NCBI GenBank assembly: GCA_029721515.1
Contig: CM056567.1
Coordinates: 5,283,507-5,347,506 of the forward strand
Reading direction: 5' to 3'
Source of the DNA: Synanceia verrucosa
Taxonomy: Eukaryota; Chordata; Actinopteri; Perciformes; Synanceiidae
Length of the DNA: 64,000 nucleotides
Each line of letters starts with the position of its first letter. Position 1 is the first letter of the stretch. The position numbers and the translations under genes were made by a program. The notes beneath the pieces were generated by a model that saw only the letters and a list, made by a program, of their open reading frames with translations, did no database searches and was not told the DNA's origin. Below, piece by piece: positions 11,204 through 23,175 of the stretch.

Positions 11204-13486
11204 GTGCGTCACATGGTGCACTGTGTTCACGATGGAATCATGTGGTGATTAAAAATGATGCGCTGGCTGTGGGGAAAGCAGAGTTAACCTACGGCTGGGT
11301 TCATGAATGGGAGATGAATGTTGTGGCTTTGATGTCAGAATAACTAACAGACAACTGAGACGTTGTGTGGTTGATCATTCAGAGCATTTAGTTTGAGGGA
11401 GTCATGTTATTTTTTTAGGAGACTAATTCAGATGTTCACACTCATGAGGAAAATAGTATGAACAGCAGAAGCAGTTGTCAGTCACTATATCCCATCAAAC
11501 CACTAAAGGAGACTCACTGTGAGACTTTAGCGCCCCCTGCTGCTCAGAGACTCACTGTTCAGTCCAAAAACAACACAGATTTTCTCACCATTTGTTCATC
11601 AGTTTGTGCACCTCCAGAACTGCAACTGTATCAATCCGCACAATATTTCACAATTAACTGATTAGCAAATATAGCAGAAAGTCATCCAGCAATTTTTCAC
11701 ATCTGAGAAGCTGGAATTAGTCAAATTTGAGGTTTATTTGTATTGAAAGTCACCCAAGCAATTAAGTGACTATCAAAATGCATGCCAATTAACGTCATGT
11801 TGATTGACTAATGATATTTTCAACTCTGTGTCTAGTCATGGGGAACTAATGTACATTCAATATACCATTTCACAGCAGATATTTACATTATATTTACCTT
11901 GTCCTGGCAGGGAACAGATAATAATACTAATAATAATCAGCAAGTTAACTGCAGCAGCTACATGTAATTTAGCACTTTTGTTTTTGGAAACAGCCTACTC
12001 AAATATACAAGTCAATATCCAATTAAATTAGTCTTCACATGCATTCATAAGCATTATATAATATGGCCTTTACACTACAGCACCTTTCACTTTCATGCTA
12101 GCAATAACCGATAAACCAATGTGTGTTATTGTTCAGAAGGTAATTCATTTTATACTGAAAGTGATTCATATTCTCCCCGACAATTCCAATGAAACATATC
12201 CATCATCCGCACGAGGCTTTTATAATTAAATTCAGGTTTCATTACCGCGGTGCTGAATGCAACATTTCAGGAGCAGTGGCTCTTTTTCTGTCCTCCCCAC
12301 ATTCAGACAAACAGGCAGCGGAGCAGGTTTCCATGATCTTTAATAAAAGGCACATGTACAGCCATAGTGAGATGAGTGAGTCCACTGGCATAGAGACGAA
12401 GCATTAAAACACAGAAATACAGGAAGTAGAGGTCAGGAGGAGAGAGCTCTATCTGCTTTACAGTAGAATCTACTTAAGTAACATCTTCTCGTTCTCGTTC
12501 AAGTAAATCTAACACTAATATGTCACTGTGGTAAAAGTAAAACCCCATCCCCACCGCCCAGCCACACACACTCACACACACACACAAACACACACATTGT
12601 TCATCGTCTGATCTTCTCCAGAGGTTGTCTGAGCTTCGAGCCAAACAGGAAGTCCTCACATTTTGGCTTTCCGATGCCGTCCTTCCTCACCAAAAATCCA
12701 ACCAGTCCTCTGAGAACAACCATGTTCTCTGTTTGTCAGTTTAGTGGTAATTTGATGCAAGAAAAAAAATGAATAGTTTCATCATATTTTTGTAGCTGAC
12801 ATTTTGTGGGGAATTTCAATCATATTTCTGTATAAAGAAGTCTTCAGTCTTTCTCATGCGATGGCAGGCAGTGACATATCCAGTGTTTTGGGAAATTTAC
12901 AGATGTGGTGGTGCTCTCTGGTGGACAAAACTATTAGTTTTTGCAATTTTGCATGAATTATTGGCCAACATGAACTGATACCGAGATCAAGAATATCTTT
13001 GAACAAAAGTAACTTAAAAAAAGAGCACGATACAAACTAAAAGCTGCAAATTCCCCCCCAAGAAAACTTGCCAATAGTCAAATTACCATAAAGCATCTGA
13101 CACTCAGTGAACCCCATGTCCTCAATGATTGTAGTTTTTTTCTCACAGTTAAGATCCGTTTACACACAAACACAAAGGCAGCCGGTCACGCTAAAAACCC
13201 AAAAGAAAAAAAAGTTCACAGGTACTTAAATATTTAAGGTTAAGAGAAATAAAAATGGTATTAGTGTTGAAGGTTAAATATAACCACAGCTGGAGGAAGA
13301 AGAACTGAAATATACATGCAGCCAGGCCGTCTCTCCTCTTGTCGAAAAAAAAGGTAAAAGGGGGTCAGCTGGAGAAATGCCGTCTTTCGTCTGTTCCGGC
13401 AAAGCTCGAGACGCAGCAAGGACACGTTTGCCGAAAACAGAAAGAAATGGTTTTGTGTGGGGATAAAGTGTGCAAAGGGAAGGGTG

Positions 13487-13488
<2 letters not shown>

Positions 13489-13524
<36 letters not shown>
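13489..13524. repeat. (CA)n microsatellite
   Basis: Uninterrupted CA repeat in the probable ztraf1 3'UTR. Confidence 0.95.
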
Positions 13525-13525
<1 letters not shown>

Positions 13526-13675
13526 ATTCACACCCAGTCACATGTCCAAAGAACAGCTCAGTAGAGTCGATCACTCTATTTTCACATTATCACGTCTTTG
13601 GGACATTTCAACATAAAAGCAGAGTTTGGGCCACGCTTCAGGGTCCATTACAAAACTCTATTTCCCTCTGTCACG

Positions 13676-13725
<50 letters not shown>

Positions 13726-13726
13726 A
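13676..13726. repeat. (CA)n microsatellite
   Basis: CA repeat with cgca interruptions at both edges, in the probable ztraf1 3'UTR. Confidence 0.95.
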
Positions 13727-14188
13727 CAAATGCACCCAGCGAACCCTGCTTTGTTTGGTGTGTGTGCTACCTTTGGCTGCAGCGTCAGGGGTGAAAGGTC
13801 AGACACAACCTGACCTCAGAGAGCCTCCATAGGTACACACCAGACGTCCCAGAACCACCTGCCTCATCCAGCACTCACCCCCAACCCGTCTGTGCCTTCA
13901 CAGGTTTCACCCACATCTTATAACAATGCCCACCCATCTCCATAGCAACTCACAGCTCCCCGAACAAAGGGGTCTCACTATCTTGTAAAAGGAGGTAAGT
14001 GTAATTGGTGGTGTGTGTGTGTGTGTGTGTACCCTGTGTTAATGTGTGTGAGCGTATTTGTGTGTCGTGTTAAGAGGTATCAGTGGTTCAGTGGTGTCTC
14101 TCTTTAATCTTCATCACTCCTCTTCCTTAGCCCCTCGTCATCCTCGTCCTCCCCTTCCTTCCTCTTCCTCCTCCTCCTCCCTCGCACT

Positions 14189-14401
14189 TTATTTTTGGAC
14201 TTGGAAGATGAACAGGCGCAGGTTGATGTTTTTGGCGGCCAGCAGTTTGTTGCACTCCACCGAATCAGAGATGGGCAGAGGGACGTAGTCGGTCTCGTTG
14301 GTGTCGTTGCAGAAGGAGTGGTGGTGGATGACCGGCTTGATCCGCACGTCGTCGTACGGCCCCTTCAGAAGCAGGAAGGAGCACTCCAGGGCCGAGTTCA
14401 C

Positions 14402-14459
<58 letters not shown>

Positions 14460-17400
14460 AACATCTGCTGACTAGATATTCACCAAATATGATGACAATC
14501 TTTTGTCCTTTTTGTTTATACTTGTTTTTATTCTTGTATGCACTGAAAAGGGAGAATATAATTTCATTGTACAATTGCACAATGACAATGAAGGACATTC
14601 TGTTCTTCTTTTCTACATCAGCATGTTTTATAAGAATCCTGTTTTAAACAAACATGTCAGTGCTCTCTGGTGGACAAACGTCTTAACTTCTTAAATTACC
14701 TCCAACATCAAATATCTTCACTATTTCTGCATAAACTATTTCAGGAACACATTGTAAAAACAGATGCTCCTCTCTAAAGATTCAATTTTCTCGAGGGTTG
14801 TAATTATTATCAAGACATTATCCTTTAATTTTACTGTTGTTGTTGTCTTCTTGCTATCTGTCTTCTCTGAATGGAGGACGTCAGTTTTTCTGGGTGACTT
14901 TTCCTCATCTCAGTCAAAGGGTGAAACATTAAAGGTGTTGTATCCTGTACAGATTGTAAATCCTTCTGTGTGATTTTGGGTGTTACAATTAAAATATAAT
15001 GACAGAACGACAACAAAGAGAATGTGCTGAAGTCACAGGCTTACTGCTTTGACGCAATACATATTGAGAAATAAGCCACAGGGATGGCAGCAAAAAATAG
15101 TTCCTCAATTCTGAGCGCTAAGCAGCGATGCTCAGATATAAGCAGTGTTGTGCACGAATGTGTTCAATGAACAGCGTTCAGTGAAAAAGTTTATATTTTC
15201 AGTAAAAGATGAACTAAATGGAACAGTTTTCAAATAGTGGGCACGAACGGGAGCAGCGCTCACTCTCGTGGGAATGAGCGGCACATACTGTTCACGTTCA
15301 TTTGAAAGTGGTTTTCAGGTTTTACGACACTGTTTATGACAAACACTTTGACATTCCAGCATGGCTAGTGCCAAAGCCAGTTTTGTAGAACGCTTGGCAG
15401 AGCCAGACCGGCGCTGCAGAGGCCCGTGCTGTCTGCGAGTTTTTTATTGATACCATAATTTGATTAGTTTTGGAGTTTTACAGCTGGTGATGAAGAAGAG
15501 GTTTTGTTGCGTAAAATGTCTTATTTATATAAAAAATGTCACAAATTAATGTGAACTAGTTCATTTTTAGGACCGAGAACTTGGTTCATTTTTTTTTTAA
15601 AAAGGCTATCAGTTCGCCTAACTATCAGGTTGTGTTCTTAACATCATCTGCATCATCGGCCCTGGAAACAAACATGCACAAAAAAAAAGTTATAAATAAA
15701 CACGGACGGAAGGAGCAGCATACCTTGCTTTTGAGGATGAGCTGGAAGGAGAGGGTGCGCTTGCACGACAGGTTGGGGTTGCGTTCAGAGTCATTGACGC
15801 GGGCCTTCAGCACCCACGTCTGGTTGAGAACGGTGAAGCGTGGTGTTTCATAGTACAGGCGAGTGATGAAGTCATCGGTGCGGTACGGCCTGAACTGCAC
15901 CTCTGTATGGACAAATAAGTGGAGTTTTAAAACCAGGAGAGATGCCACAAGTGGGAGGGAAAGAGTGGAAATGTGTAAAGAAGCAAACAGAATATAACAT
16001 CTGAAGTTAAGCAGCTTTTCCATTATAAGGAGCGACATCAAGATCATCTCTCACACTTTCACTGTACTCCAGATTCTTTTTGCATGTACCTGTAAACCCA
16101 ATCTTTTCATAGCAGAGAAGGCTGAAAATGCTGTTGTAGAGCTGCATGTCTCTGCGATGGTTCTGGTCCATCTCTCCCAGTATCCCCATCAGCTCTGTAC
16201 CAGTCTTGGTAGGATGGGAGCACTCGTTCTCATGTGCTGGCAGCTCATGGAAAGGACCTTGCCAGGGGCAGCCAATCCTCTTGTACTTGCACTGTGTCAC
16301 CCTGGCAACATAATGATGAGTATGGGTTAAAAAAAACTCCTTTATATAAATTACATCCTTTACAGAGGTGCTTTGTGGTGAATATAAGTACTTTCCAGCA
16401 GTGCGTGGAGGGTACTAATAATATCAAAAGGCACTAATTAACCTAGGTTGTGAACCAAGTCTAATTAATACTAATTACACATTTGTGCTGAGAGCCAATC
16501 TCCAGGAAAAAAAAAGACTTTTTATCAATATCAATTACATCCTGAATTGAGGTGCTTTTAAATGAATACCTGTTACTTTCTGGACAGTTAAAGTGAGACA
16601 CTAATGATGTGAAAGGTGCTATTTAGCCTGTAGCGAACCAAGGATGATTAAAACCACACTGACATAATTCATCTTATGTTAAGAATAGAATAGATCTTCA
16701 ATGTCAGTGCCGTTAAACAATGAAAGGCAGTTAAGCAGCTCTTTGACTGATGTAGCAGAATGAGAAATAGACAGTGTATGGCACATAAAAACAGAATATA
16801 AATAGAATAAAATAGGGATATGTACACACTACAGACGGCGATAATATTCAGAACGTAAAAACTGAAATCATATTTTTGTCTTAAACATATGAACAAGTGG
16901 CTGGAGGGGTTAACAAAGTGCATATATGTTCAGTTTTAATTCATTTTAATACACAACAAAGCAGGAAGCGGTGGGCGTGGCCTCAAGGCTCAGTTTTTAA
17001 CAAAACCATACGATTGGTTGACGCTTCACCGCGTCATCGGAGTTACGACCACACCGTAGCGCGTCACACACCCCCACGTCCGTCACGTAGCGACAAGTGT
17101 CGGCGCCGTGCGTTAGTTCGAAGCCTCCCTACTTCAATTAAGAAGAGTACTCACAGCTTGTTGCTTTGTCAAGTAGTGTGAACACAACAGTTCAGCTCAC
17201 CTGCAGTTCCCTTTAGCTGCTGGATGCTAACTAGATGCTAGATTTAACGTTACCAGCTAGCTAACTACCCGAGAGCCAACGGCTAGCTTACAGGAGCAGC
17301 GCCACCCCGCCATTTCAACTCCAGTTGTGTAAGTTTGCCATATTAACGTTGGACTTTAAAATGACCCCACTCTTAATATATGATCTACTTTATATTCTAA

Positions 17401-17958
17401 CAGTAAACCCCAATTAACTGGTATGTCTGACTGCGAGTAGCCGGACTTGAGTGTTTTCTCTGCGTGTGAACCACGGTGTATTTCTCCGGAGTTGCCGTCC
17501 ATGACAGGATGTGTGACGCAGCGCCTCACGGTTCTCTAGAAAGCCGCAAGCAGCGTAAAGACAGGCCAGATATCACCTCTGAACTGCGCTGGATAAATAA
17601 CATTATTATCTTATATACCTGGCAGTCAGATCCTCAGACACCGGGGCATTTTTTTCTGTCTGACCTGACAGGTAAAAAAAAACTGGTGACTGTACTGACC
17701 GTTGTCATGGCGACATTAGCACAGCCGCAGCTGTCCCGAAGCAGGGTCATCTGTTGCTATAGCAACAACCCCATAGGATTTCATGCAAATTCAACCGAGA
17801 CCTGAGCGACACACACACACACACAGCAAACGCTCAGTCATCCCATCCAAGTAGCAGGTCACAAGCTCCACCATCTTCCCCCAAAATACCCAGGCGTGTA
17901 ATACTGTTACTACACACACACACACACACACACACAACACGTTTACTGTCAGCTTTAA

Positions 17959-17989
<31 letters not shown>

Positions 17990-20515
17990 ACTGTATGTGC
18001 TCAGCATCCATTTTCATGTTTCTGTTTGATTTCTTTGTCATCTGAAAGGGGCTGCCCTAGACTCCCTTGATTGAAGCTGAACATGTGATGATTTGATCAC
18101 AAGGGTGGTAGATTTCTTATCTAAAAAGGGGGTTTTGTGTTTTGTATGCGAGTGTGGTGTGTACCGGTCTTGGCACTCCTCTTTCTGGTGTCTCTCTAAG
18201 CTTGAGCGGGGGAACTGTTTTAGACAGAAGGTACATTCTGTCGGCAGCTCGCTGACAGCCTTCTCCACGGCGAGGTTCCTGCAGCACAGGTTCTTGCTGA
18301 TCTCACACCTGCACAAACAGAAAACCACACATCATACCTCAGTTTAGTGGTAACATTTGTGGTGTTTAGAGAATGTGCATACAAGTTTGTGAACAATGCA
18401 TACTATTTCTGTTTTTCTAGGTGGTCATTTCAACAAATACATTCAGTCAAGTTACATTTTCCTGCATTAGAAATGAATGCAAAAGTAATTTGGTAAAATT
18501 TCGTTGTAACATCAAATTTTAATTCTGAGAACTTCACTAACTTAATGGTACAGAGTGTTTTTTTCAGGGGACAAAAATCATTATGATGTTGTCTTTTAGC
18601 TAGCATCACATCCTTCCTGTCTCAGAACTTAGAGAAAATTAAATCCGATTTTCATTATCAGCTATTTAATTGGACAAAGTGTATACCTGCTACATTATGT
18701 GTTTTATAGCTAAGTGTCTCCTGGCCACTGGAGAATGCATAGTTAGAAATATATTAGATGTATCAACACCCATACATAATGATGTCCAGATCTACATTCA
18801 TTAACTAGCATTACTAACCTCTTTGGATTTGGACTGAGTAGCTTGTTGGTGTTTCTAGGGCATTATTTCTATTCAACAAGAATTATTATTAATTATTCTC
18901 AGACGGATATCACTATTTCTTGTGTGTAGTGGTGTGTGTGTGTCTGGTAATGGTATTTGGGACAGCCTGAGGTATTTCTAAAGCAGGAAGATTTGTACCT
19001 GCAGTTGGGACACGTGGCCTGTTCTTCCTTGAGACGAGAATCAGCCAGAAGGTGGATAAAACAGCCTGCGCACATCAGGTGTCCGTTGGTACACTGGTGG
19101 AAAAAAAAATTGAGGGGACAGTTAAACAAAGTGTGCATGAAGTGGGTTAAAAAAAAAGCATTACTATGGATCCTAAGTGGGGAAAGAGACACAAGGAAAA
19201 TGGACAAAAATATCTGAATTAGTGTAAGCTGGAAAGGACTATGTTGATTTTATGACAAAAAAATGTAAACATAATTTGTTACAGCCAGTGTGTATTTAAA
19301 GATCAATGTTTGGGACTGCTTAAAAAATAATATTTGGGAAAATACTTAATAAAATGTTGATTATTTTTAGGTAAACTACATGTTCGTCTAAAGCCAGGCA
19401 TATTTCCTTAGAGTCTGTTTTAATTTAAGTTAAGTTATAACAATGGATTGGCTAAATCCACCCAATAATTATGTAAATAAAAGCAAAAAATGGCTGCACC
19501 ATTTGAAGTATAACAGCAACATTACAACTTCAGAAGTACTTCTATAGAGGAGACATCTTGAGTTGTATACTTCTAGGTGAATAATGGCAAATTGCTTTTG
19601 TGGGACATGGATTGGCTATATGTTGTTTACTTGTTTTCCTTCTCTTTTGAAGATATGCATTGGTGTGGGGGCAGAATATTGTGTTTGGAAAGAATGTCAA
19701 CTTGTGTTTGCAAAGTATTGTAAATGTAAAACAACTGTTGAAAATGTGCTGTATGGTGCAGAGGGGCAGGTAAATCTAGCAGAGTAATTATTAATAGCGG
19801 ATGTGTTCACTTGACATAGATGAGAGCAGTTTGAGGTTATTAAGATGAATGTTGGGGTATGTTTATGGGCAAAGGATGAATAAAATTTAGGTTATGGCTG
19901 AATTGTGGGGTTTGGGGATGTGGCTGGTTATTTGAGAATAATTCACAGTATAATGTTATAAACTTGAGCCAGCACAGTTGGCCACTTGGCCTGGGTGTGT
20001 CTGGTCTCTTGGTCTTGGGTCTCAGCTTGCAGCATTGGTTCTGGACACCTGTGTTGTATTGAGTATCACTAAAAATAAATGGAGCTGGCCAACATGTTCA
20101 ACAGGTTGACTCTGGGGATTGGCGGTTGGGACACATGGGGAGTTTCTATTATGAGGTCCAGCCTGTTTGCTGCGGTTTGACGGTTTGGGGTTATGAGGGG
20201 AAGGTTTGTGATTGACACCACGTTTACCTGGTATACAGACGCCTTGGGCAAGTCTAGGCACACGGTGCAGCACAGCACTGAGTACAGTCTCTCCTCCAGC
20301 TTTCCTGACTCTCCCTCGGGCACTCTCGCCCTCTTCTTGGGTGGCTCGTCCGGGTCAGGCTCGGGCCCTTCTCGTCGTATTCCGACCTCCTCTTGTATGG
20401 CTGCGACCCCGGCGACAGCCTCCACCGCTGCCCCCACGGCCCCGACCCCCATGCCGGCCGAGGAGGAGCCAGGGGCGGCCACAACGCCCCCGTCTCTCTC
20501 TTCCAGTGAAGACAT
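14189..20515 (-). CDS. ztraf1: zinc finger TRAF-type containing 1 (cysteine/histidine-rich 1)
   Basis: Start ATG at 20515-20513, stop TAA at 14191-14189; predicted 376 aa. Exons in coding order: 20228-20515, 18999-19093, 18165-18308, 16090-16301, 15724-15902, 14189-14401; all are GT-AG and in frame. The first 75 residues are Ala/Gly-rich with a basic motif PKKRARV (residues 59-65). A RING-like finger follows with C83-x2-C86, C97-x3-H101-x2-C104-x2-C107 and C124-x2-C127. TRAF-type zinc-finger segments fill exons 3 and 4 (FCLKQFPRSSLERHQKEEC, CKYKRIGCPWQGPFHEL). A C-terminal beta-rich domain ends in NINLRLFIFQVQK. The sequence closely resembles vertebrate ZTRAF1/CYHR1; the RING layout suggests ubiquitin ligase chemistry, but the function is poorly known. 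The acceptor of the last exon is preceded by a long TG repeat on the coding strand. Confidence 0.93.
14405..14456. repeat. (CA)n microsatellite abutting ztraf1 last-exon acceptor
   Basis: On the minus strand this is (TG)26 followed by CAG and exon 14189-14401, so it replaces the usual polypyrimidine tract. Confidence 0.95.
14500..14610. mobile_element. LINE 3'-tail-like remnant
   Basis: Contains tttcattgtac ... acaatgacaatgaagg, the form of 3' tails of teleost CR1/L2-like non-LTR elements. Family assignment is from memory of the motif only. Confidence 0.4.
15140..15600. mobile_element. degenerate hAT-like non-autonomous DNA transposon
   Basis: Starts near gtgttgtgcacgaatg and is rich in short gttca/tgaac repeats (gttcaatgaacagcgttca, tgttcacgttcattt), ending with gaactagttcattttt. 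Arrays of gttca/tgaac are typical of hAT MITEs in fish. There is no coding capacity. It lies in ztraf1 intron 5 (14402-15723). Confidence 0.5.
16328..16660. repeat. tandem duplication, 184-bp offset
   Basis: Two diverged direct copies. Matching landmarks are attacatcct (about 16350 and 16534), gaggtgcttt (16365 and 16549), and gaacca (16452 and 16635). The copies share order and spacing. They lie in ztraf1 intron 3 beside exon 16090-16301. Confidence 0.7.
16680..16830. mobile_element. LINE-tail-like remnant
   Basis: Reads gaatagaatagatcttcaat and later aatagaataaaatag, in the form of fish non-LTR 3' ends (agaatagaattc..ttattgtcat). Degenerate. Confidence 0.35.
16975..17330. promoter_or_regulatory. 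CpG-rich promoter-like block in ztraf1 intron 3
   Basis: Dense CpGs at 17010-17130 with an inverted CCAAT box (gattggttg, about 17010). A GCTAGC-rich stretch follows, then a consensus donor gtaagt at 17329 on the plus strand. Nothing coding is clear downstream. It could be an alternative or antisense promoter. Confidence 0.35.
17912..17987. repeat. (CA)n and (TG)n in inverted arrangement
   Basis: A CA run at 17912-17936 is followed 22 bases later by a TG run at 17959-17987; the two can pair as a hairpin. Located in ztraf1 intron 3. Confidence 0.85.
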
Positions 20516-21250
20516 GGCGATGGCTGGCTAGAAATTTCTGAGACGTACCTGCCGCGAATCAGGGCGAGCCCGAAATACGAACAGGTTAGCTAGGGGCTAG
20601 CTTACAGTCTGTCAGGCTAACGGTCAGCTGACAGCTAGCTAACGTTAGCTAGGCTAACGCTACGACAGCAGACTGTCAGAAAGGAAAGCTGGCTAACTAG
20701 TTATTGTTATTAACGCTACGCTCTACTTACGAACTAGGATTTTCACAAGCCAATGACTGTGTAATAACGAGATCGTGTGTAAAATGTGATAATAAGCGTT
20801 GACTAGTTTTAATGACTTACAGTGAGGCTAGCAGACTATGCGGCTAGCTGCGTTGAGAAAAACACAGCAGTCCTCTCCTTTTGCCCAGGCCAGGCAGAAC
20901 AAAAACAACTCAGGCGTCTCTCAGCTGTTGTTGTACTCTCGACGCCGTTATTCGCAATGACAGCAGATTGCAACGATGTACACCAGCGGCCCAGCTCGGC
21001 GGCTCATCTAACGTCCCTGCTCCGGTACCGGCTGACTGTCCACGGGACTCACGGGACCTGTCGGTGATTAAAGCCGCGGCTAGAGACAGTTCTGCTGGGA
21101 CTCGTCTCTCTGGCTACACAGCCATCTTTGTTTTTCCTGTCCGTCTCCCCGACTTCACCCTGCACAGCCTTTACGACTCCGGGTCAAATTCGTTATTACT
21201 CAGGCAGGTTGTCGATCGAGGCTGATATTAGAAACATTTAAAAGTTTAAA
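20516..21250 (-). promoter_or_regulatory. ztraf1: ztraf1 promoter and 5'UTR, CpG-rich
   Basis: CpG-rich sequence directly upstream of the ztraf1 ATG, with repeated gctagc/gttagc words at 20585-20700. No TATA box is evident, and the cap site is not readable. Confidence 0.45.
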
Positions 21251-21689
21251 TATTCTGCGTGTACCTGTTAAGGCCCCCTATGTGCCAGTGACTGCTTCAG
21301 CACAGCCGTGTGTTGGCTGACAGCGGAATGTTTTATTGTGGCAGATGACTTGGGGTATTTAAAGAGTTTTCAAAGGCGCATGCGTGGTGAGCACCTGCGG
21401 GTCAGTGTTTGGCAGGACTTGAAAGGTGACCAAAACCTGATATGCGACAAATTTAGTCCACTCCAACATGGGACGCTTCCTTTATGCATATGCAATGATT
21501 GTAAACCACGTCTACACTTTATAACACCTTAATTACACCTTACACTAATCTGTGATATCAGCAACATTTAATCAAACTTACTTTGATTTAAGTGTTTTTA
21601 AAGGATCCCGTGTATGTGTGTTGTATGAATAATTCATTAAGACAACTTATTACAGGATCAGAAGCATATCTTACCCCACATATGTGGCT

Positions 21690-22070
21690 TATTCTGCGTT
21701 CGAGTAAACAAGACGCAAAACCAAGATGGACGCCTCCAATGGAAAGTTTGTTGTGCTTGCTCTGTCGGAATACAGAAAGCTAATGCAGCAATATGAGGTC
21801 CTCAAACACAATTGATATGCACAAAGAAGACGCGGAGGGTGTGTGTTTTTTCTCCAGCGTAATTATGTGTGGGGGGAAAAACGTTTGACTCTACTGTAGG
21901 CTGAAATGTATAACACTGTACAGCGCTAATCCAGGGCGCTGCCATCTTGGATTGTGACGTTGTGGTCAAGTCAGGATTGGTGAAGAGTTTATGAGTCGGA
22001 AATCCAACTTCGAGGGCCGTTCCAGATGGTATTTACGACTTACGAGGACAACACGGACACAGTATTAGCC
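21690..22070 (+). mobile_element. candidate DNA-transposon remnant with a 29-codon ORF fragment
   Basis: Begins with ttctgcgttcgag and ends near cgttccagatggtatttacg. An ORF at 21726-21815 (ATG to TGA, 29 aa, starting MDASNGKFVVLALSEYRKLM) resembles the opening of a transposon-encoded protein. Family is uncertain (ISL2EU/Harbinger-like borders are my guess). The remainder of 21251-23175 (ztraf1-dclk3 spacer and dclk3 3'UTR) shows no gene. Confidence 0.3.
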
Positions 22071-23175
22071 TCCAGGGCTGGGAGGGGTGTATTTGTGCAC
22101 ATGATGGGGGGCTGCGAGTGTGTGCTCTGGGTTAGGTGGGGCACGATGTTTGTGTCAGCTGTCTGCAATCAGGAGGGACAAGACTAACTACTCCCACTGG
22201 ATAGACAGCTATACCTTTTTTGGCCTGTGTAGAATGACAGTGGAGCACACAGTTTGGCTGTATGTGGTCACACACTGTCCTGAACACTGTGGCAATTCTC
22301 ATTATCATCCACTGGATCTTTCCACACATTAGTCTGTCCAAATATTGCCACAGATTGCTCATTCACTGGCTGCCAATCATCACACGGTAGTAGTTACCAA
22401 CCAAAGCCAGTATAATACACTTATAATAAACACATTGTCAGAGAGATGGCGTTCAAGAGTTTAGTAAATATGGCAAACATTTACAGGATTAAAATGAGAA
22501 GTTATTGGTATTGAAGGCAGAGTAAACAAATGTTGCTTGATAAACAATCCTAGCACAGACTTCTAGGAATTGACTAATAGGGGAAGGTATAAAAAAAGGA
22601 GGCTGGGACAGTGTCGTCACACAAGCAATCGAAAATAGCTACCACTTGGCAGGCACGATAACATATCATATCCTCCAAGTTAAACATGGCTTGCAGAGAA
22701 AAAAAACAAAAACACTTCAGAAGCTACAAAAAGTATTTTCATGAATACACCACAACATTATTAACAATGACAAACAAATATGTTTAAATTTAAATTGAGT
22801 CCTACTTGATCAACATTATTCCATTAATTACAACTTAATGCTCACAGTGCTTCACTACTTCCCATCCTCATTCATTGGTCATTATTACACAACAGCTCAT
22901 CATCAGTTTGTGATTGCAGGATACGTGGATTATGCACATTTATGAGGTTTATCTTGCCTCATCAATCAGACCCTATTCAATCCCAAGAGAGTAAATCATA
23001 TCATCTGCAGGTCATTCAAGGATTCGGCTGCCAGGAAATCAGTGGTATTGTCCGGAAAGATGAAAATGATGACCCTGATCTAATCACACGGTTAAACAGG
23101 AGATTGACAGTGAGGCTGAGACTGAGTGGGTGTGTGGGTGAAGGTGGTGGTTTATACGTTAGGATTGTTGTGGTT

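Larger units (their letters stand above)
12320..14188 (-). other. ztraf1: probable ztraf1 3'UTR
   Basis: This sequence lies downstream of the ztraf1 stop on the minus strand. A variant signal ATTAAA (tttaat on the plus strand, about 12339-12344) could end the transcript, giving a UTR of about 1.9 kb. It holds three long CA arrays and one small open frame (12601-12723, see findings). The end point is uncertain. Confidence 0.35.

Noticed and set aside
20193..20541. Plus-strand ORFs of about 110 codons
   Set aside because: Antisense shadows of ztraf1 exon 1, whose minus-strand frame is clearly the conserved one.
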